Source: Anthoceros angustus
Lineage: Eukaryota > Streptophyta > Anthocerotopsida > Anthocerotales > Anthocerotaceae
DNA: 64,000 nucleotides
Reading direction: 5' to 3'
Assembly: GCA_010909165.1 (NCBI GenBank)
Contig: MU008178.1
Coordinates: 136,369 to 200,368 of the forward strand
Shown: positions 24,881-36,615 of the stretch, in pieces
Numbering within the stretch: the stretch's first letter is position 1
Layout of the letters: the number at the start of each line of letters is the position of its first letter
Translations under genes and position numbers: made by a program
Notes under the pieces: generated by a model
What the model saw: the letters and a program-made list of their open reading frames with translations, nothing else
What the model was told of the DNA's origin: nothing
Databases searched by the model: none

Positions 24881-26150
24881 ATGTCAGAGAAAAAGGGGAA
24901 CATCCTACTGTGGCATAAAACTTTCAGGGACACCAACTTGAAGTTTCTCACTGCCATCGAGGAGCATAAGCTTGTGACTGCTGTGCAGCTAACCTTGAAC
25001 ACAAAGCTCAGTGTATGTGACAGGTGTATGAAAGGTAAGCACCCTAGAAAATCAAATGTGCCAGCTCGTAAGAAGGCAAAAGAAGTTCTTAAACTTGTTC
25101 ACTTCGAACTTTGTGGTCCAGTGCAAGTGGCTGCAAGGACGGGAAAGGCGAGATCTTACATCTCCTTTGTTAAAGACTTTAGTAGTACAACAACAATATA
25201 TTTTCTGCAAAACAAGAGTGAAGCCCTCACAACAAGAAGTTCAAGGCCACTATAGAATCGCAAACCGAGAAGAAGCTGGAGGAACTTTTGACCGATGGGA
25301 GAGGAGAATACTTGAGTATGTACTCTCTTCAAGGATGAATGCACAACAAGTGGGACTGAAAGGCAGACCATACACTACACTCCGCACAACATGCTAGGAT
25401 AACTAAGCGAAAGAACCATACTATTTGCAATGCAGTTAATGCATGCTAATTGAAGGGAAGATGCAAAAGGCTTTTTGAGCAGATGGAGTTGCACTAACAG
25501 GATCGGTCGATAACCATGGCGCTTGGTGATTCCACGACACCCCAAAAAGCGTGGTCTTGCAAGAAACCAAATGTCTCACACCTTCGGAATATGGTTGCAT
25601 GTGTAGCTTATATGCACATCCGTAAACAAACCCCGAAGAATTTAGATGACGGAAGCATCAAGAGTATTTTTATTGGCTACACTAGTGAGCGGAAGGCTTA
25701 CAAATTGTGGGATTCAGTCAGCACGCAGGTGCATGAAAGCTTCGACGTTTGTGTTTGATGAGGACAACATAGGAGATTATATTGGCAGCACGGTTGCTTA
25801 TTAGGACCTAGATTTCGAGTTTATCTTGGAATAGCATCTTGTCCAAGACCAGCGAATAAGGACAGAAGAGAATTACCTACCAGTTAATGATGTGGATGCT
25901 TCAATCGGTGCAGTAGCACCCATCTTGCCAAAAGTCAATCCTAGTGCACAAGCTTCCTAGGATGCACGAGAAGAGTAGCAAGCCGAGAGGTTTGAAGCAG
26001 CATCGGAGGACGCAAATTTGAAGAAGAAGAGACTGAAAGACCAGAACCAGTGGCGATTGTATCAAGAACATCGACAAGGATTTGACAACCTTTGCGCAAG
26101 GTAATTGACAATATTCAACTTAATGTGCCCAACTCATGTGAATGGTATTT
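24881..26150 (+). mobile_element. Ty1/copia pol remnant A: pre-integrase, integrase and linker
   Basis: The first frame (24,881-25,255) carries the GAG-pre-integrase and start of integrase: LLWHKTFRDTNLKFL, CDRCMKGKHPRKSN (zinc site Cys pair), LVHFELCGPVQ and ARSYISFVKDFSSTTTIYFL. After stops and frameshifts, 25,516-25,758 matches the integrase C-terminal region: KAWSCKKPNVSHLRNMVACV and IKSIFIGYTSERKAYKLWD. A Glu-rich linker with SRTSTRI lies at about 26,060-26,090, the usual site just before the reverse transcriptase. The catalytic part of integrase is broken and reverse transcriptase is absent. It may be the 5' half of the copia fragment at 43.4-44.8 kb. Confidence 0.8.
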
Positions 26151-26239
26151 TGTTGTTTGACGACGACATCCCGAGGAGTGTCTATATGTGTAATGTATAT
26201 TCCCTTGGTGGAGTAATATAAGAATACCCTAATTCTAAG

Positions 26240-26795
26240 TATATCTTCATACTCTAGCACAAGGGATCGTTGGCCTGTTCCATCTCTCCATCATACCTTT
26301 CAGATCCTCATTCTCCATTGGTTCAGGCTGGACCGTGGTGGATATATACAAGAACTTCACCAACTTGTTATCCCACCAAGACATGGTGACCATGCGATGG
26401 CTCGTGTGCTTCCTCCACACAACCTCACCATGCACCCGGTTCTTCCTCAGTTGTGCTCCGTGATAGTTTTCCTACTAGAAATGGCAGCCCATGTTACACT
26501 TTATGTTAAGATCTGGACCCCTGGATGTAATACTTATGTTGCAATTTTGGGGTCATGTAACACTTTTTGGGCCTCTTGTTACACTTTGGCTTGGAAACCA
26601 AACCGGAGCATTTGTTGCAACCATGTTGCAATGGTGTTGCAATTATGTTGAGATGAAGTAAGAGGTGCTTTTGTCCTCTCTCAAGATTGCAACAAGATTG
26701 CAACATATAAAGTGTTACAAGAAAAGTCTTGTAACACTTTTGGAGGCTTGGTACCGAACCTCCTCCCCAGCTACCTTCCTCCTTTTACTACTATT
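26240..26795. repeat. Non-coding repeat rich in TGTAACACT and GTTGCAA words
   Basis: GTTACACTTT, TGTAACACTT and GTTGCAA recur in both orientations between about 26,490 and 26,745. An inverted repeat near 26,715-26,742 has the arms AGTGTTACAAGA and TCTTGTAACACT around a short loop. It looks like the end region of a DNA transposon, but I cannot delimit it. Confidence 0.45.
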
Positions 26796-28853
26796 ACAAT
26801 ATGGAATACCTAGTTTTACTTAGTAGTCCCACTGATACTCGTATGAATACACATATACATAAATACATGTACGAATACATTCTTCATAAAATATACATAT
26901 TGTTCATGACGACATATACTATACGGTAATTTCCTGTGATATACGGTCATATTCCATTTTGTATAAAATAAGCATATACTTCACACGGATAACGTACATA
27001 CTTTGTACACGTCCAAGATACGTTTACGGTTTGTCCTTGAGCACTCGATTGCCTTTTGTGCCTACGAGTTTGTACGCGAACCCATGTTTGCTATGCGTGG
27101 GATTGTTTGGCTCAAGTCCTCCTCCTTCTCTCTCCCCTAGATAACCGCCTCATGTCCGCATGCACCTTTTGCCCCTCGACCATGGCTGCTGTTGGTTGCT
27201 CCACTCCTATCCTCCCTCTGCCACCCGCCTCTTCCACTCCCTTGCGTTGTTTTCACTATGCACACTCAACACATGTCTGTTACTTGCTGGTGACAATACA
27301 CTCGCCCTTCTTTGTGCTACCGCACCTGGATCTGGCCCTCCAAACATGTCCCTCCTACCGTGCACCGGCCTTGTTACTTCCTATTCACCCAAGACCCTGC
27401 CCTACTAGCATCGCCTTCTCTAACGTCACATCACAGTCTGGTTACGCATCAAATAAAATTTTGAGGTAGGAAATCATAGCATGGAATGGGTCTTGGCCTC
27501 ACCTTGCAGCTATACATGTACATGAAACCCCTCCATTCTTCCATCGCCTTCCCTAACTTCACATCATAGTCTGGTTACGCATCAGCTGAAAATTTGAGAT
27601 AAGAAATAACAGCATGGAATGGGTCTTGGCATGACCTTGCAACTACTTGCAGTTGTACATGTACATGAGGAAGAGGAATGCGTGGCCTTCCTGGCTTGTC
27701 ACATAACCATGTAAATGTATGCTACCCGATACACTGAAAAAATGTCCACTTTCCACAAGACTGTCCCACTGCTATACGCGTTGTAGCATCTTTGGTATGA
27801 GAGCCTACTGTCCGGCACATCTTGGATCAAGGATCCCTGAATTGCTGATAGGATCACCAAGGCTAGATTGATATGAAGAGGCAGATGTGGCGACAATCAG
27901 TTGCTCATCATGAACAGCGGAAAGGACCAAACAAGGTGAAGGCTGCAATTTCGAGAAACACTCAGCTTGCAATCATGCCATTCGGCTTGATGAACTCGAG
28001 CGCAATCTTTAGCACCTTGTAGACCCGCGTTGTTGGGCAAAGTTGAAGGTACCTGCAGTCAAGTGGTTGGAAAATCCAGCCTGAGGTACGTTCAATCAAG
28101 TGGCTGGAAAAATCCAACCCCAACAGCCGTCAGTGGCTCCAAAGGAGCCGTTACTTGCAATCATCAGGATCCAGCAAAGCAAAATGAGTGATTTCGTGAG
28201 AACCTCGGAAGTGGAAAGGAGGCTCTCAAGCAACAGTGATGAAGACCAACCATTGGAGGGAATTGGGGACTGTGTTCGACTCTGAGCCCGCCAGTAGTCC
28301 AGGAATTCCATCGAAGGAAGACTATCCGACATTTGGGTGTTGGGCGGGGAACCTGTGGAGACGAAAGGTTAGTGGCGGTGATGCAAAGAGCTCCTACGCG
28401 ACTGCAAGCACAGCTAGAGGCAGAAGCTAACCAAGAGGAAGCAGCAGGAGGTCCCGAGCTCATAGTGGTCCCGGTTGGCTACACTTCAGAACCGGTGCAG
28501 AGGCGATGAGGCCGACCCTGCAAGCGGGGAGGAGCCATAGATGTGGTGACGTGGACTGCTCTAATTGCAGAGTATTCCCTCTAGCAAGCCAAACTGCGCC
28601 GCACGTCCGGCGCAATTGTGAGAGAACATTAATCGATAGCCTGATCATGGCCATCTCGAGAGGAACAAACTACGATTTTAGAAAGTAGCGTTGGACGTCT
28701 GGTGCACTATGAGTACACAACCACGGATCTCCATTGTTAGAGTGAAAAAGAGGAAGAAATTGGAGCAATGCGCCGGACGCTCAAAGACATTGGCGCGAGC
28801 TAAAGCTCACGGACGACGGCCTTTCCCCGGAGACCCCAATCTTGTGGGCATCC
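26796..28853. repeat. 2.06-kb tandem duplication, left copy
   Basis: The sequence from AATATGGAATACCTAG at about 26,795 is repeated from about 28,853. The two copies are collinear over about 2 kb but differ by dozens of small indels and substitutions. I find no recognisable protein in it. The right part holds the GCGCCGGACG palindrome words at 28,595 and 28,770. Confidence 0.85.
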
Positions 28854-30835
28854 AAATATGGAATACCTAGTTTTACTTAGTAGTAATCATACTCGTATGA
28901 ATACACATATACATAAATACATGTACGAATACATTCTTCATAAAATATACATATTGTTCATGACGACATATACTATACGGTAATTTCCTGTGATATACGG
29001 TCATATTCCATTTTGTATAAAATAAGCATATACTTCACACGGATAACGTACATACTTTGTACACGTCCAAGATACGTTTACCAGTTTGTCCTTGAGCACT
29101 CAGTGCCTTTTGTGCCTACGAGTTTGTGCTACGCGAACCCATGTTTGCTATGCGCCGGCGTGGGATTGTTTGGCTCCAAGTCCTCCCTCCTTCTCTCTCC
29201 CCCTAGATAAGCGCCTCATGTCCGCATGCACCTTTTGCCCCTCGACCATGGCACTGTTGGTTGCTCCACTCCTATCCTCCCTCCGCCTCTTCCACTCCCT
29301 TGCGTTGTTTTTGTGCACACTCAACACATATACTTGTTGCTGGTGACAATACACTCGCCTTCTTTGTGCTACCGGATCCAGCCCTCCAAACATGTCCCTC
29401 CTACTGCACCGGCCTTGTACTTCCTATTCACCCAAGACCACCCCTAGCATCGCCTTCTCTAACGTCACATCACGGTCTGTTACGCATCAAATAAAATTTT
29501 GAGGTAGGAAATCATAGCATGGAATGGGTCTTGGCCTCACCTTGCAGCTATACATGTACATGAAACCCTCCATTCTTCCATCGCCTTCTAACTTCACATC
29601 ATAGTCCGTTACGCATCGCCTGAAAATTTGAGATAAATAACAAGATGGAATGGGTCTTGGCATGACCTTGCAACTACTTGCGTTGTACATGTACATGAGG
29701 AAGAGGAATGCGGCCTTCACAGCTTGTCACATAACCATGTAAATGTATGCTACCCGATACCGAAAAATGTCCACTTTCCACAAGATCGTCCCATCGCTAT
29801 ACGTTGTAGCATCTTTGGTATGAGAGCCTCTTGTCCGGCACATCTTGGATCAAGGATCCTGAATTGATAGGATCACCAAGGCTAGATTGATATGAAGAGG
29901 CGAGATGTGGCGACAATCGCTTGCTCATCATGAATGAAAGGACCAAACAAGGTGAAGGCTGCAATTTGAAACACCTTGCAATCATGCCATTGACTTGATG
30001 AACTCGGCGCAATCTTTAGCACCTTGTAGACCCGTTGTTGGGCAAAGTTGAAGGTACCTGCAATCAAGTGGTTGGAAAATCCAGCGAGGTTCAATCAAGT
30101 GGCTGGAAAATCCAACTCAGCGTCGGTGGCTCCAAAGGAGCCGTTTGCAATCATCGGGATCGGCAAAGCAAAATGAGTGATTTCGTGAGAACCTCGGAGT
30201 GGAAAGGAGGCTCTCAAACAGCGGTGATGAAGACCAACCATTGAGGGAATTGGGTGTGTTCGACTACGAGCCTTGAGAGTCCGAGAATTCCATCGAAGGA
30301 AGACTATCAGGCATTTGGGTGTTGGGGGGAACACGTGGAGACGAAGGTTAGTGGCGGTGATGCAAAGAGCTCCTGTGTTGCAAGCACGACTGAGGCGAGG
30401 CTAACCAAGAGGCGGCAGGAGGTCCCGAGCTCATAGTGGTCCCGGTTGGCTACACTTGAGGCAGTGCAGGCGATGAGGCCGACCCCGCAAGCGGGAGGAG
30501 CCATAGATGTGGTGACGTGGATCGCTCTAATTGCGAGTATTCCTCTAGCAAGCGGCTGCGCCGCGTCACGTCCGGCGCAATTGTGAGAGAACATTAATCG
30601 ATAGCCTGATCATGGCCATCTCGAGAGGAACAAACTACGATTTTAGAAAGTAGCGTTGGACGTCTGGTGCACTATGAGTACACAACCCTGGGATCTCCAT
30701 TGTTAGAGTGAAAAACAGAGGAAGAAATTGGAGCAATGCGCCGGACGTTCAGCACATTGGCGCGAGTTTGCTAAAGCCTGCGCCGGACGTACGGCGCCTT
30801 TCCTGGAGACCCCAATCTTGTGGGCATCCAGCGCG
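28854..30835. repeat. 2.06-kb tandem duplication, right copy
   Basis: Collinear with 26,796-28,853. It is slightly shorter because many sites with CAG or CTG in the left copy are shortened or scrambled here. For example CCCACTGCT at about 27,766 reads CCCATCGCT at about 29,791, and GCATCAGCTG reads GCATCGCCTG. Past about 30,830 the sequence runs on into single-copy DNA. Confidence 0.85.
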
Positions 30836-30924
30836 ATGGAAATGGTGGAGTGGATACGCTGGACGTCCGGCGCAAATGTATATATATTATTTGTATCTAC
30901 CAAAATAACATATGTTTGGTCTGG

Positions 30925-31225
30925 GAAACCAGTGCTCCCTCTTTACCTTCGCACCCCTGTGTCTTTCAAATTAAGGATGATTATAGGTCATCTTCGTGTC
31001 GGGTCTCACCATCTTAGGATTGAGACGGATAGATGGCTACGTCCTAAGCCACCAAAGGAGTCCAGAATTTGCAGGTTATCCAACAGGGGGGTAGAGACTG
31101 AAGAACACTTTGTGTTCCTCTATCACATTTATGAAGATATTCGGCGGAATTTTATCCCTCTATTTACAACAGCACAATCTTCACTTGCTTTTTCTCTTTT
31201 CGATCCTATCAGAGGTGCACCTTAA
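30925..31225 (+). mobile_element. LINE-type reverse transcriptase 3' remnant (C-terminal zinc-finger region)
   Basis: The frame to 31,225 encodes LRMIIGHLRVGSHHLRIETD, then RWLRPKPPKESRICRL and EEHFVFLYHIYEDIRRNFIP. This matches the tail of non-LTR retrotransposon ORF2 proteins in plants, where a Cys/His cluster follows the reverse transcriptase (..RLGSHRL..GR..R....R.C..C...EDE.HF...C). Here the late Cys of the cluster is replaced by Tyr (FLYHIYED), so it is decayed. A (CTT)n tract near 31,407-31,428 might mark the 3' tail, but lies about 180 bp further on. Confidence 0.6.
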
Positions 31226-31404
31226 AGCAAATGTGGGAGAAGCGGACTCAACATTTTCAAGAGTTCAACATACCGACATTACATAATGATTCACGCCACT
31301 AGTTCTCGGGCCGATTCGAATAGCGTTAATTTTTCATTATACCTTCTTATGTATGACAAATCAGTCCCATGACGGAAATCCGTCCTTAGTGGACTTAAAT
31401 AAAA

Positions 31405-31430
31405 TTCTTCTTCTTCTTCTTCTTCTTCTA
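31405..31430 (+). repeat. CTT trinucleotide microsatellite
   Basis: About seven TTC/CTT units lie between the LINE remnant and the 5S-like units. It could be a retroposon tail or a simple repeat. Confidence 0.85.
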
Positions 31431-31451
31431 AGGGTGTACATAGACATAATG

Positions 31452-31665
31452 GCATAAGACCTCCAAGGTTAAGCACCCTCGGGGCGGATCAGTACTGGGA
31501 TGGGGTGCTTATTTTTGGTTCTTTGAGAACTCCAGGGTTTAGCTCTTTTGGGTCGGAGTAGTACCAGGATGGTTTGCTTGTTTTTGGTGCTTTGAAAACT
31601 TTGTAACAACTCCACTGTTAAGCAACCTAGAGGTGGATCAATACCGGGATGGAGTGTTGATTTTT
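31452..31665 (+). repeat. Three tandem degenerate 5S rRNA-like units
   Basis: Each unit keeps the order of the 5S internal promoter. Unit 1 (31,460-31,507) has CTCCAAGGTTAAGC, then a GGCGGATCAGTACTGGGATGG-like segment. Unit 2 (31,529-31,572) has CTCCAGGGTTTAGC, then GAGTAGTACCAGGATGG. Unit 3 (31,609-31,653) has CTCCACTGTTAAGC, then GGATCAATACCGGGATGG. Plant 5S has CTCCGAAGTTAAGC and, about 20 bp on, AGTAGTACTAGGATGG, so box A, the intermediate element and box C are all recognisable. Unit spacing is 70-80 bp, shorter than a 120-bp gene, so these are not functional 5S genes. A 5S-derived SINE or decayed pseudogenes are likely. Confidence 0.65.
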
Positions 31666-31896
31666 AGTGGTTTGAAAAATTTGTAAATCATCCCGGTATC
31701 TAGGCGTAAAGTCATGAATATTATTTTTGAAAATCATTTATTGGTTGATGTTATGTTCCCACATTCGCTTTGTATACAACATGTAAAACCTTTTCGGCCT
31801 TACTCTATGTGCCCCTACCGATGACTTGCATGGATCTTTTGATTGGTGCGCCAAAATGTCCGCTCATTCGAGTTTGATGCACGATAGATGCATAGG

Positions 31897-32704
31897 CCTT
31901 GGTTTCTAGATGAGCTACATTTTCCAAAATTCGACATGTATGATGGTGGTTTCTAATGGCCAACCTTTTGAAGGCGACAATGTTTCACAATGTTTTGCGG
32001 AGAAGCAAGAAAATAAATAGAATAGATGATTTGTCTTTGAGTAATGAAAGCCGCCGATGCAACGAACACAAGTATAAGAGAGCATCCGCTCGCCACCGCG
32101 AGCCCTAGTGAGAGCCAGTGAGTATTTGAAGAAAGAGGCTGATCGCCTAGCCGGGGTTTTGACCAAATGGTCGAGTATTTCAGTGAGGCTCAAGGAGGAC
32201 CGCTCTATACCCACCGTGACGCCCACTACGCTTGTGGCGCAATTTAGGTGTTCGAGACGAACTATAGCTTCGCCAGGAGATTTTGAATTTAAGATCCGAC
32301 TTGCTCCATGTGCCACCCATGGATAGATTAAGGTTGAAAGCGGTATGGACTTGACAAGAAGAAATGTAAGCTCTGAAGAGTTTGATCAAGAAGGGTTGAG
32401 GAGGCCTCACCATCCTTTACCTTGTCCAATTCTCGCTCGCTGGGCCTAAGATCTATGCGCTTATAAATCTCCGACACGAGGGGCCAGTCGAGGTATGCCC
32501 GCTGGATTGTCTCAATCACGGGTTTGAAAAGAGAATTGATGTGAGTGTTGGTGTGCACTGCACCTCTTTGGAGTATAATTGCGCTGACGTCCAACAGACT
32601 CTTTGGAGCATAAGTGCGCCCGGCCACTTAGTACAAAGGTGTGTCTGCATTTGTGTGGATGGTGGGCACACTAGGTCTTCTTTTGGGCTCGGATGCATGG
32701 GCCT
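31897..32704. repeat. 805-bp tandem duplication, left copy
   Basis: The sequence from CTTGGTTTCTAGATGAGC at about 31,898 recurs at about 32,703. No known protein domain is visible. The right end holds a GCGCTGACGTCC palindrome variant at 32,580. It differs from the right copy mostly at CAG/CTG-type sites. Confidence 0.85.
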
Positions 32705-33510
32705 TGGTTTCTAGATGAGCTATATTTTCCAAAATTCGACATGTATGATGGTGGTTTCTAATGGCCAACCTTTTGAAGGCGACAATGTTTCACAATGTTT
32801 TGCGTAGAAGCAAGAAAATAAATAGAATAGATGATTTGTCTTTGAGTAATGAAAGCTCGATGCACAACACAAGTATAAGAGAGCATCCGCCACCGCGAGC
32901 CCTAGTGAGAGCCAGTGAGTATTTGAAGAAAGAGGGCGATCGCCCTAGCCGATTTTGACCAAATGGCTGAGTATTTCAGTGAGGCTCAAGGAGGACCTGT
33001 CTATACCCACTGTGACGCCCACTACAGTTGTGGCGCAGCTAGGTGTTCAGAGACGAACTGTAGCTAAGCTTCGCTAGGAGATTTTGAATTTAAGATCTGA
33101 CTTGTACCATGTGCCACCCATGGGTAGACTAAGGTTGAAAGCGGTATGGACTTGACAAGAAGAAATGTAAGCTCTGAAGAGTTTGATCAAGAAGGGTTGA
33201 GGAGGCCTCACCATTCTTTACCTTGTCCAATTCTCGCCCGCGGGGCCTAAGATCTATGCGCTTATAAATCTCCGACACGAGGGGCCAGTCGAGGTATGCC
33301 CGCTGGATTGTCTCAATCACGGGTTTGAAAAGAGAATTGATGTGAGTGTTGGTGTGCACTGCACCTCTTTGGAGTATAATTGCGCCGGACGTCCAGCGCA
33401 CTCCAGCTCTTTGGAGCATAAGTGCGCCCTCCGGCCACTTAGTACAAAGGTGTGTCTGGCATTTGTGTGGATGGTGGGCACACTAGGTCTTCTTTTGGGC
33501 TCGGATGCAT
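32705..33510. repeat. 805-bp tandem duplication, right copy
   Basis: Collinear with 31,897-32,704. Where this copy has CTG or CAG (TGGCTGAGT near 32,963; GACCTGTCT near 32,996; CTACAGTTG near 33,023; TTCAGAGAC near 33,048) the left copy has TCG, CGC or CG. It contains the near-perfect palindrome TGCGCCGGACGTCCAGCGCA at 33,381-33,400. Confidence 0.85.
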
Positions 33511-33954
33511 GGGCTGTGGGTTCGCAAATCACTGAAAACAGTGAAATGAGACGTGCATTTCTGGATGGTTGGGGCCAAAATGGGGTTAGGAGACAAACCC
33601 CTATGCTGAGAAACACTGTTGCTCTTTCAATTGGAGTGTCGTCATCATTGGGATCATCTTCAGCAGCTCTTTGAGTCGGTGCAATCCGCTGCCCAAGCAG
33701 TTCCGCACCTTGCTATTGTTTATGCTTCCAGTGATCGTGGCATAGTTCACTAGGCTATTTGACTTTAATCTTTGTTTTCGTTGTAATTCTGCTTATCACG
33801 CTTTCTTATATAACTATATCAGAAGCCCTCTCGGCTGCAGTCATAACTTACAGCCGATGTGCCTTCTTTTATATTATTATATTCCAGCTTGTTTATCAGA
33901 ACAATAGCATTGACGTCCTCTCCTTTGACGACGCCACCCACACCAATTATTAAT

Positions 33955-35570
33955 TATATGAATGTCACTTTTGAATTCAAGAAAAAAGACCGTTTTGACG
34001 GCACAAAGTTTGAGATATGGGCCAAGCGTATGCGTTCCATCCTGAATGCATACGCATGGCATAGTGGATGGCACTGTACAACGGCCCACTGGTCCTTCTT
34101 CTACTCTCGACTCTTGGATCAAACAAGACAGGCTTGCACTTCACATTCTTATTTCGGGCCTTGACAAAGTCACACTACATCAGACTGATGGAGCCACGAT
34201 TGCTGCTGAAGCTTGGCGGCAGCTTATTGACATATTCCAATCCACTAACGTTATGACGTTAGTAACTGTGCGCAACAAATTTTATTCTCTCCGCATGCAT
34301 CATAATGAGAGCATTGGTACTTATATTAGCAAGTTACGTTATTTGCGGGCACAGCTTGCTGCTTTAGGCACTCCCTTATCGGAATTTGAAGCTTGTGTCC
34401 AACTGCTGGCCTCCCTTTCCGCTAGCTATCAAGCATTCGTGTCCTCTCAGAATGGCACTATTCGCGAGGCTCATCAGGTGGTAAAGACTGGTTGCACACC
34501 CAACATTTCCATCTCCGAAATTGCCGATGCTCTCCTATAAGAGGAGGCTTCCAGATTTAACGCCGGCACTTCGAAGCATGGTGGTGAAAGAGTTATGTTC
34601 GTTAGCAAAGGCCGTCAACGTCAACAGCCCCAGCAGCGACGTTGTCCTCCTCCACCTGATAGACGGCCCTTCACTGGCTCCTTCTCGCGGCCCTTCATTC
34701 TCCAAGCCTGGTGGTTCCGAACGCAAGCTCGGTACTTGCAACTGGTGCCAGATTCCAAGCCATTGGGAGCCTGACTGCCACAAGAAGAAAGCTGGCGAGC
34801 CTCGACGTCCTTCCAAGTCTGCCAATATGGCCTCAACCTCCAAGCAGAAGCAGGCCGACCTTGCCCTCACAGTCTGCCTCGTAGCTTTCAAATACAAGAC
34901 CTCTTGGCTATTGGATTCCGCTGCCTCCGCACATATATGCTGCCATCACCATATGTTTTCTCATTATCTCCCTGCCGAAGATCACCGTTTTGTTCTTCTC
35001 GGCGATAACTCAGGCCTTACTATTGCGGGCATTGGCACTGTTACTTTTACTCTTGAAGATCGTTCTGTCCTTCTTTTAAGTGATGTGCTACATGTTCCGC
35101 AAATGGCGAAGAATCTTATTTCTGTCCAACACTCGGTGAAGGACGGTACTTTCAGGCTCAAGTTCAGTAGAGGCGATTGCCTCCTTACAAGGTCTGTTGC
35201 TCCTGGTCGCGTGGTTGCAAGAGGTCGTCCGCAGCATGATCTCTATGTCTTCTCCGCCGCGCTAGTGATCACGGCTTCCTTGACCCCAGCTCCCCCAATA
35301 GCAACTGCAGTCGACAAAGAGAGTTCCCACAAAGGTGACTCCCTATTATGGCATTCTCGGATTGGACACATTAATCATGATAAGCTTTTAGAGATGTCTA
35401 GGCAGGATTTGTTTAGGGATAAGCTACCTCTTTTTCCACAGACTCCACCGTTATGTGAAGCTTATATATATTCTAAACAATGTAGCTTCCCCTATCCTAC
35501 TCTACCTGCCCGTCGTGCAACTCAGCCCTGTGGAATGCAAAAGTTTGGGCAACCATCCCAAACTAGCTAA
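33955..35570 (+). mobile_element. Ty1/copia remnant B: gag, zinc knuckle, protease, pre-integrase
   Basis: The domain order is that of a copia polyprotein. Gag (about 33,958-34,540) reads FKKKDRFDGTKFEIWAKRMR, then after a frameshift LALHILISGLDKVTLHQTDG and FYSLRMHHNESIGTYISKLR. A zinc knuckle is CNWCQIPSHWEPDC. The protease site is WLLDSAASAHICC, with Asp-Ser-Ala in place of the common Asp-Ser-Gly. LLSDVLHVPQMAKNLISV follows, then the pre-integrase LLWHSRIGHINHDKLLEMS. The element stops at about 35,570 before the integrase core. At least two frameshifts are visible, near 34,060 and 34,540. Confidence 0.85.
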
Positions 35571-35747
35571 AGGAAGAGCGACTTCGATTTTTTTTGGCTG
35601 AAAACGATTGAAGAGGGACATGTTGGGAATTTTCTGAGAAACTTGGAGCTGGAGTTGTAGGATATTGTTAGGGAGGCAGAGAGGATATCCCAGGGAAAAG
35701 AAACGGGTCGAAATGGCCCCTAGGCGAGAAGGAGAGGAGAAGAGGCG

Positions 35748-35875
35748 GTAGGTGGCAGACTACCACGGTGGTGGCAGACTACCACGGTGGTGGCAGACTA
35801 CCACGGTGGTGGCAGACTACCACGGTAGGCTGGCAGACTACCACGGTAGGCTGGTAGACTACCACGGTAGGCTGA
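35748..35875. repeat. Minisatellite of GGCAGACTACCACGGT units
   Basis: About six head-to-tail units. The first three are 19 bp with spacer GGT; the next three are 21 bp with spacer AGGCT. The unit core CTACCACGGTAG is close to a palindrome and recurs as single sites across the next 6.5 kb. Confidence 0.9.
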
Positions 35876-36226
35876 CGAGATCTCGGTCAGAAAAGGAAAT
35901 TAGAATAGGGGGGGATATTCACTATATATGCTCACCAATAGGGGAGTAGATAAATAGGATTTGGTAATTAATTTGGGGTTGCGGATAGGGCAGGAAAATA
36001 GGTAATTTAGGTAGGCTTAGGTAATTTAGGATGTTGAACCAGATCTAGGGTTGGGAACTCTCCAGGTGGCAGCAATCCAAGGAGTGCAAAAGTGCGCTTT
36101 GGCGCCAACTTCCTCTTGGTTGGTCCTCACTGCTAGAGCCGAGGCCCGGGCGTAAGAGCAAGAGGAGAGGAGAAAGCCGCCATCACCCTCACCACCCCAC
36201 CTGCGGTCAGTCGGTGCAAAGGGAGA

Positions 36227-36615
36227 TAGGCGCTGAAGGAGAGGAACCCTAGCGGAGCGAGGAGAAGAGGCGGGCGCCGGCGTTGGAGACCTTCAAGCTG
36301 TGAGGCCGTGGGGAGGCCAGGCCCAGGAGTCACGAGTGCTGGGGGTCGTCGAGGCGGGAGGCACAGGACCGAGGTGCCAGTGTGAGATTTGGAATATTGG
36401 GCCGCCGAGACCGCTATTTGCCAAGAAGGAGAGGAACCCTAGCCGAGCGAGGAGAAGAGGCAGGCGCCAAGCGCTTTGAGACGTTGCGGAGACCTTCAAG
36501 CCTGTGAGGCTGTGGGAGGAGCGCGCTAGGAGTCACGAGTGCTAGAGGTCGTCGAGGGCAGGAGGCACGAGACTGAGGTGCCCAGGGCGGTGTGAGATTT
36601 GGAATATTGCGCGAG
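36227..36615. repeat. Direct repeat of about 190 bp, two copies
   Basis: 36,227-36,405 and 36,418-36,615 share GAGAGGAACCCTAGC, AGGAGTCACGAGTGCT and TGAGATTTGGAATATTG in the same order, with many small gaps. They lie just upstream of the reading frame at 36,827. Confidence 0.75.

Noticed and set aside
31452-31665. Functional 5S rRNA genes
   Set aside because: Units are 70-80 bp apart, shorter than a full 5S gene, and the 5' and 3' stems are missing.
35748-35875. CRISPR-like regular repeats
   Set aside because: Units are contiguous with 3-5 bp variable joints, not repeats with unique spacers, and this is a plant nuclear genome. It is a minisatellite.
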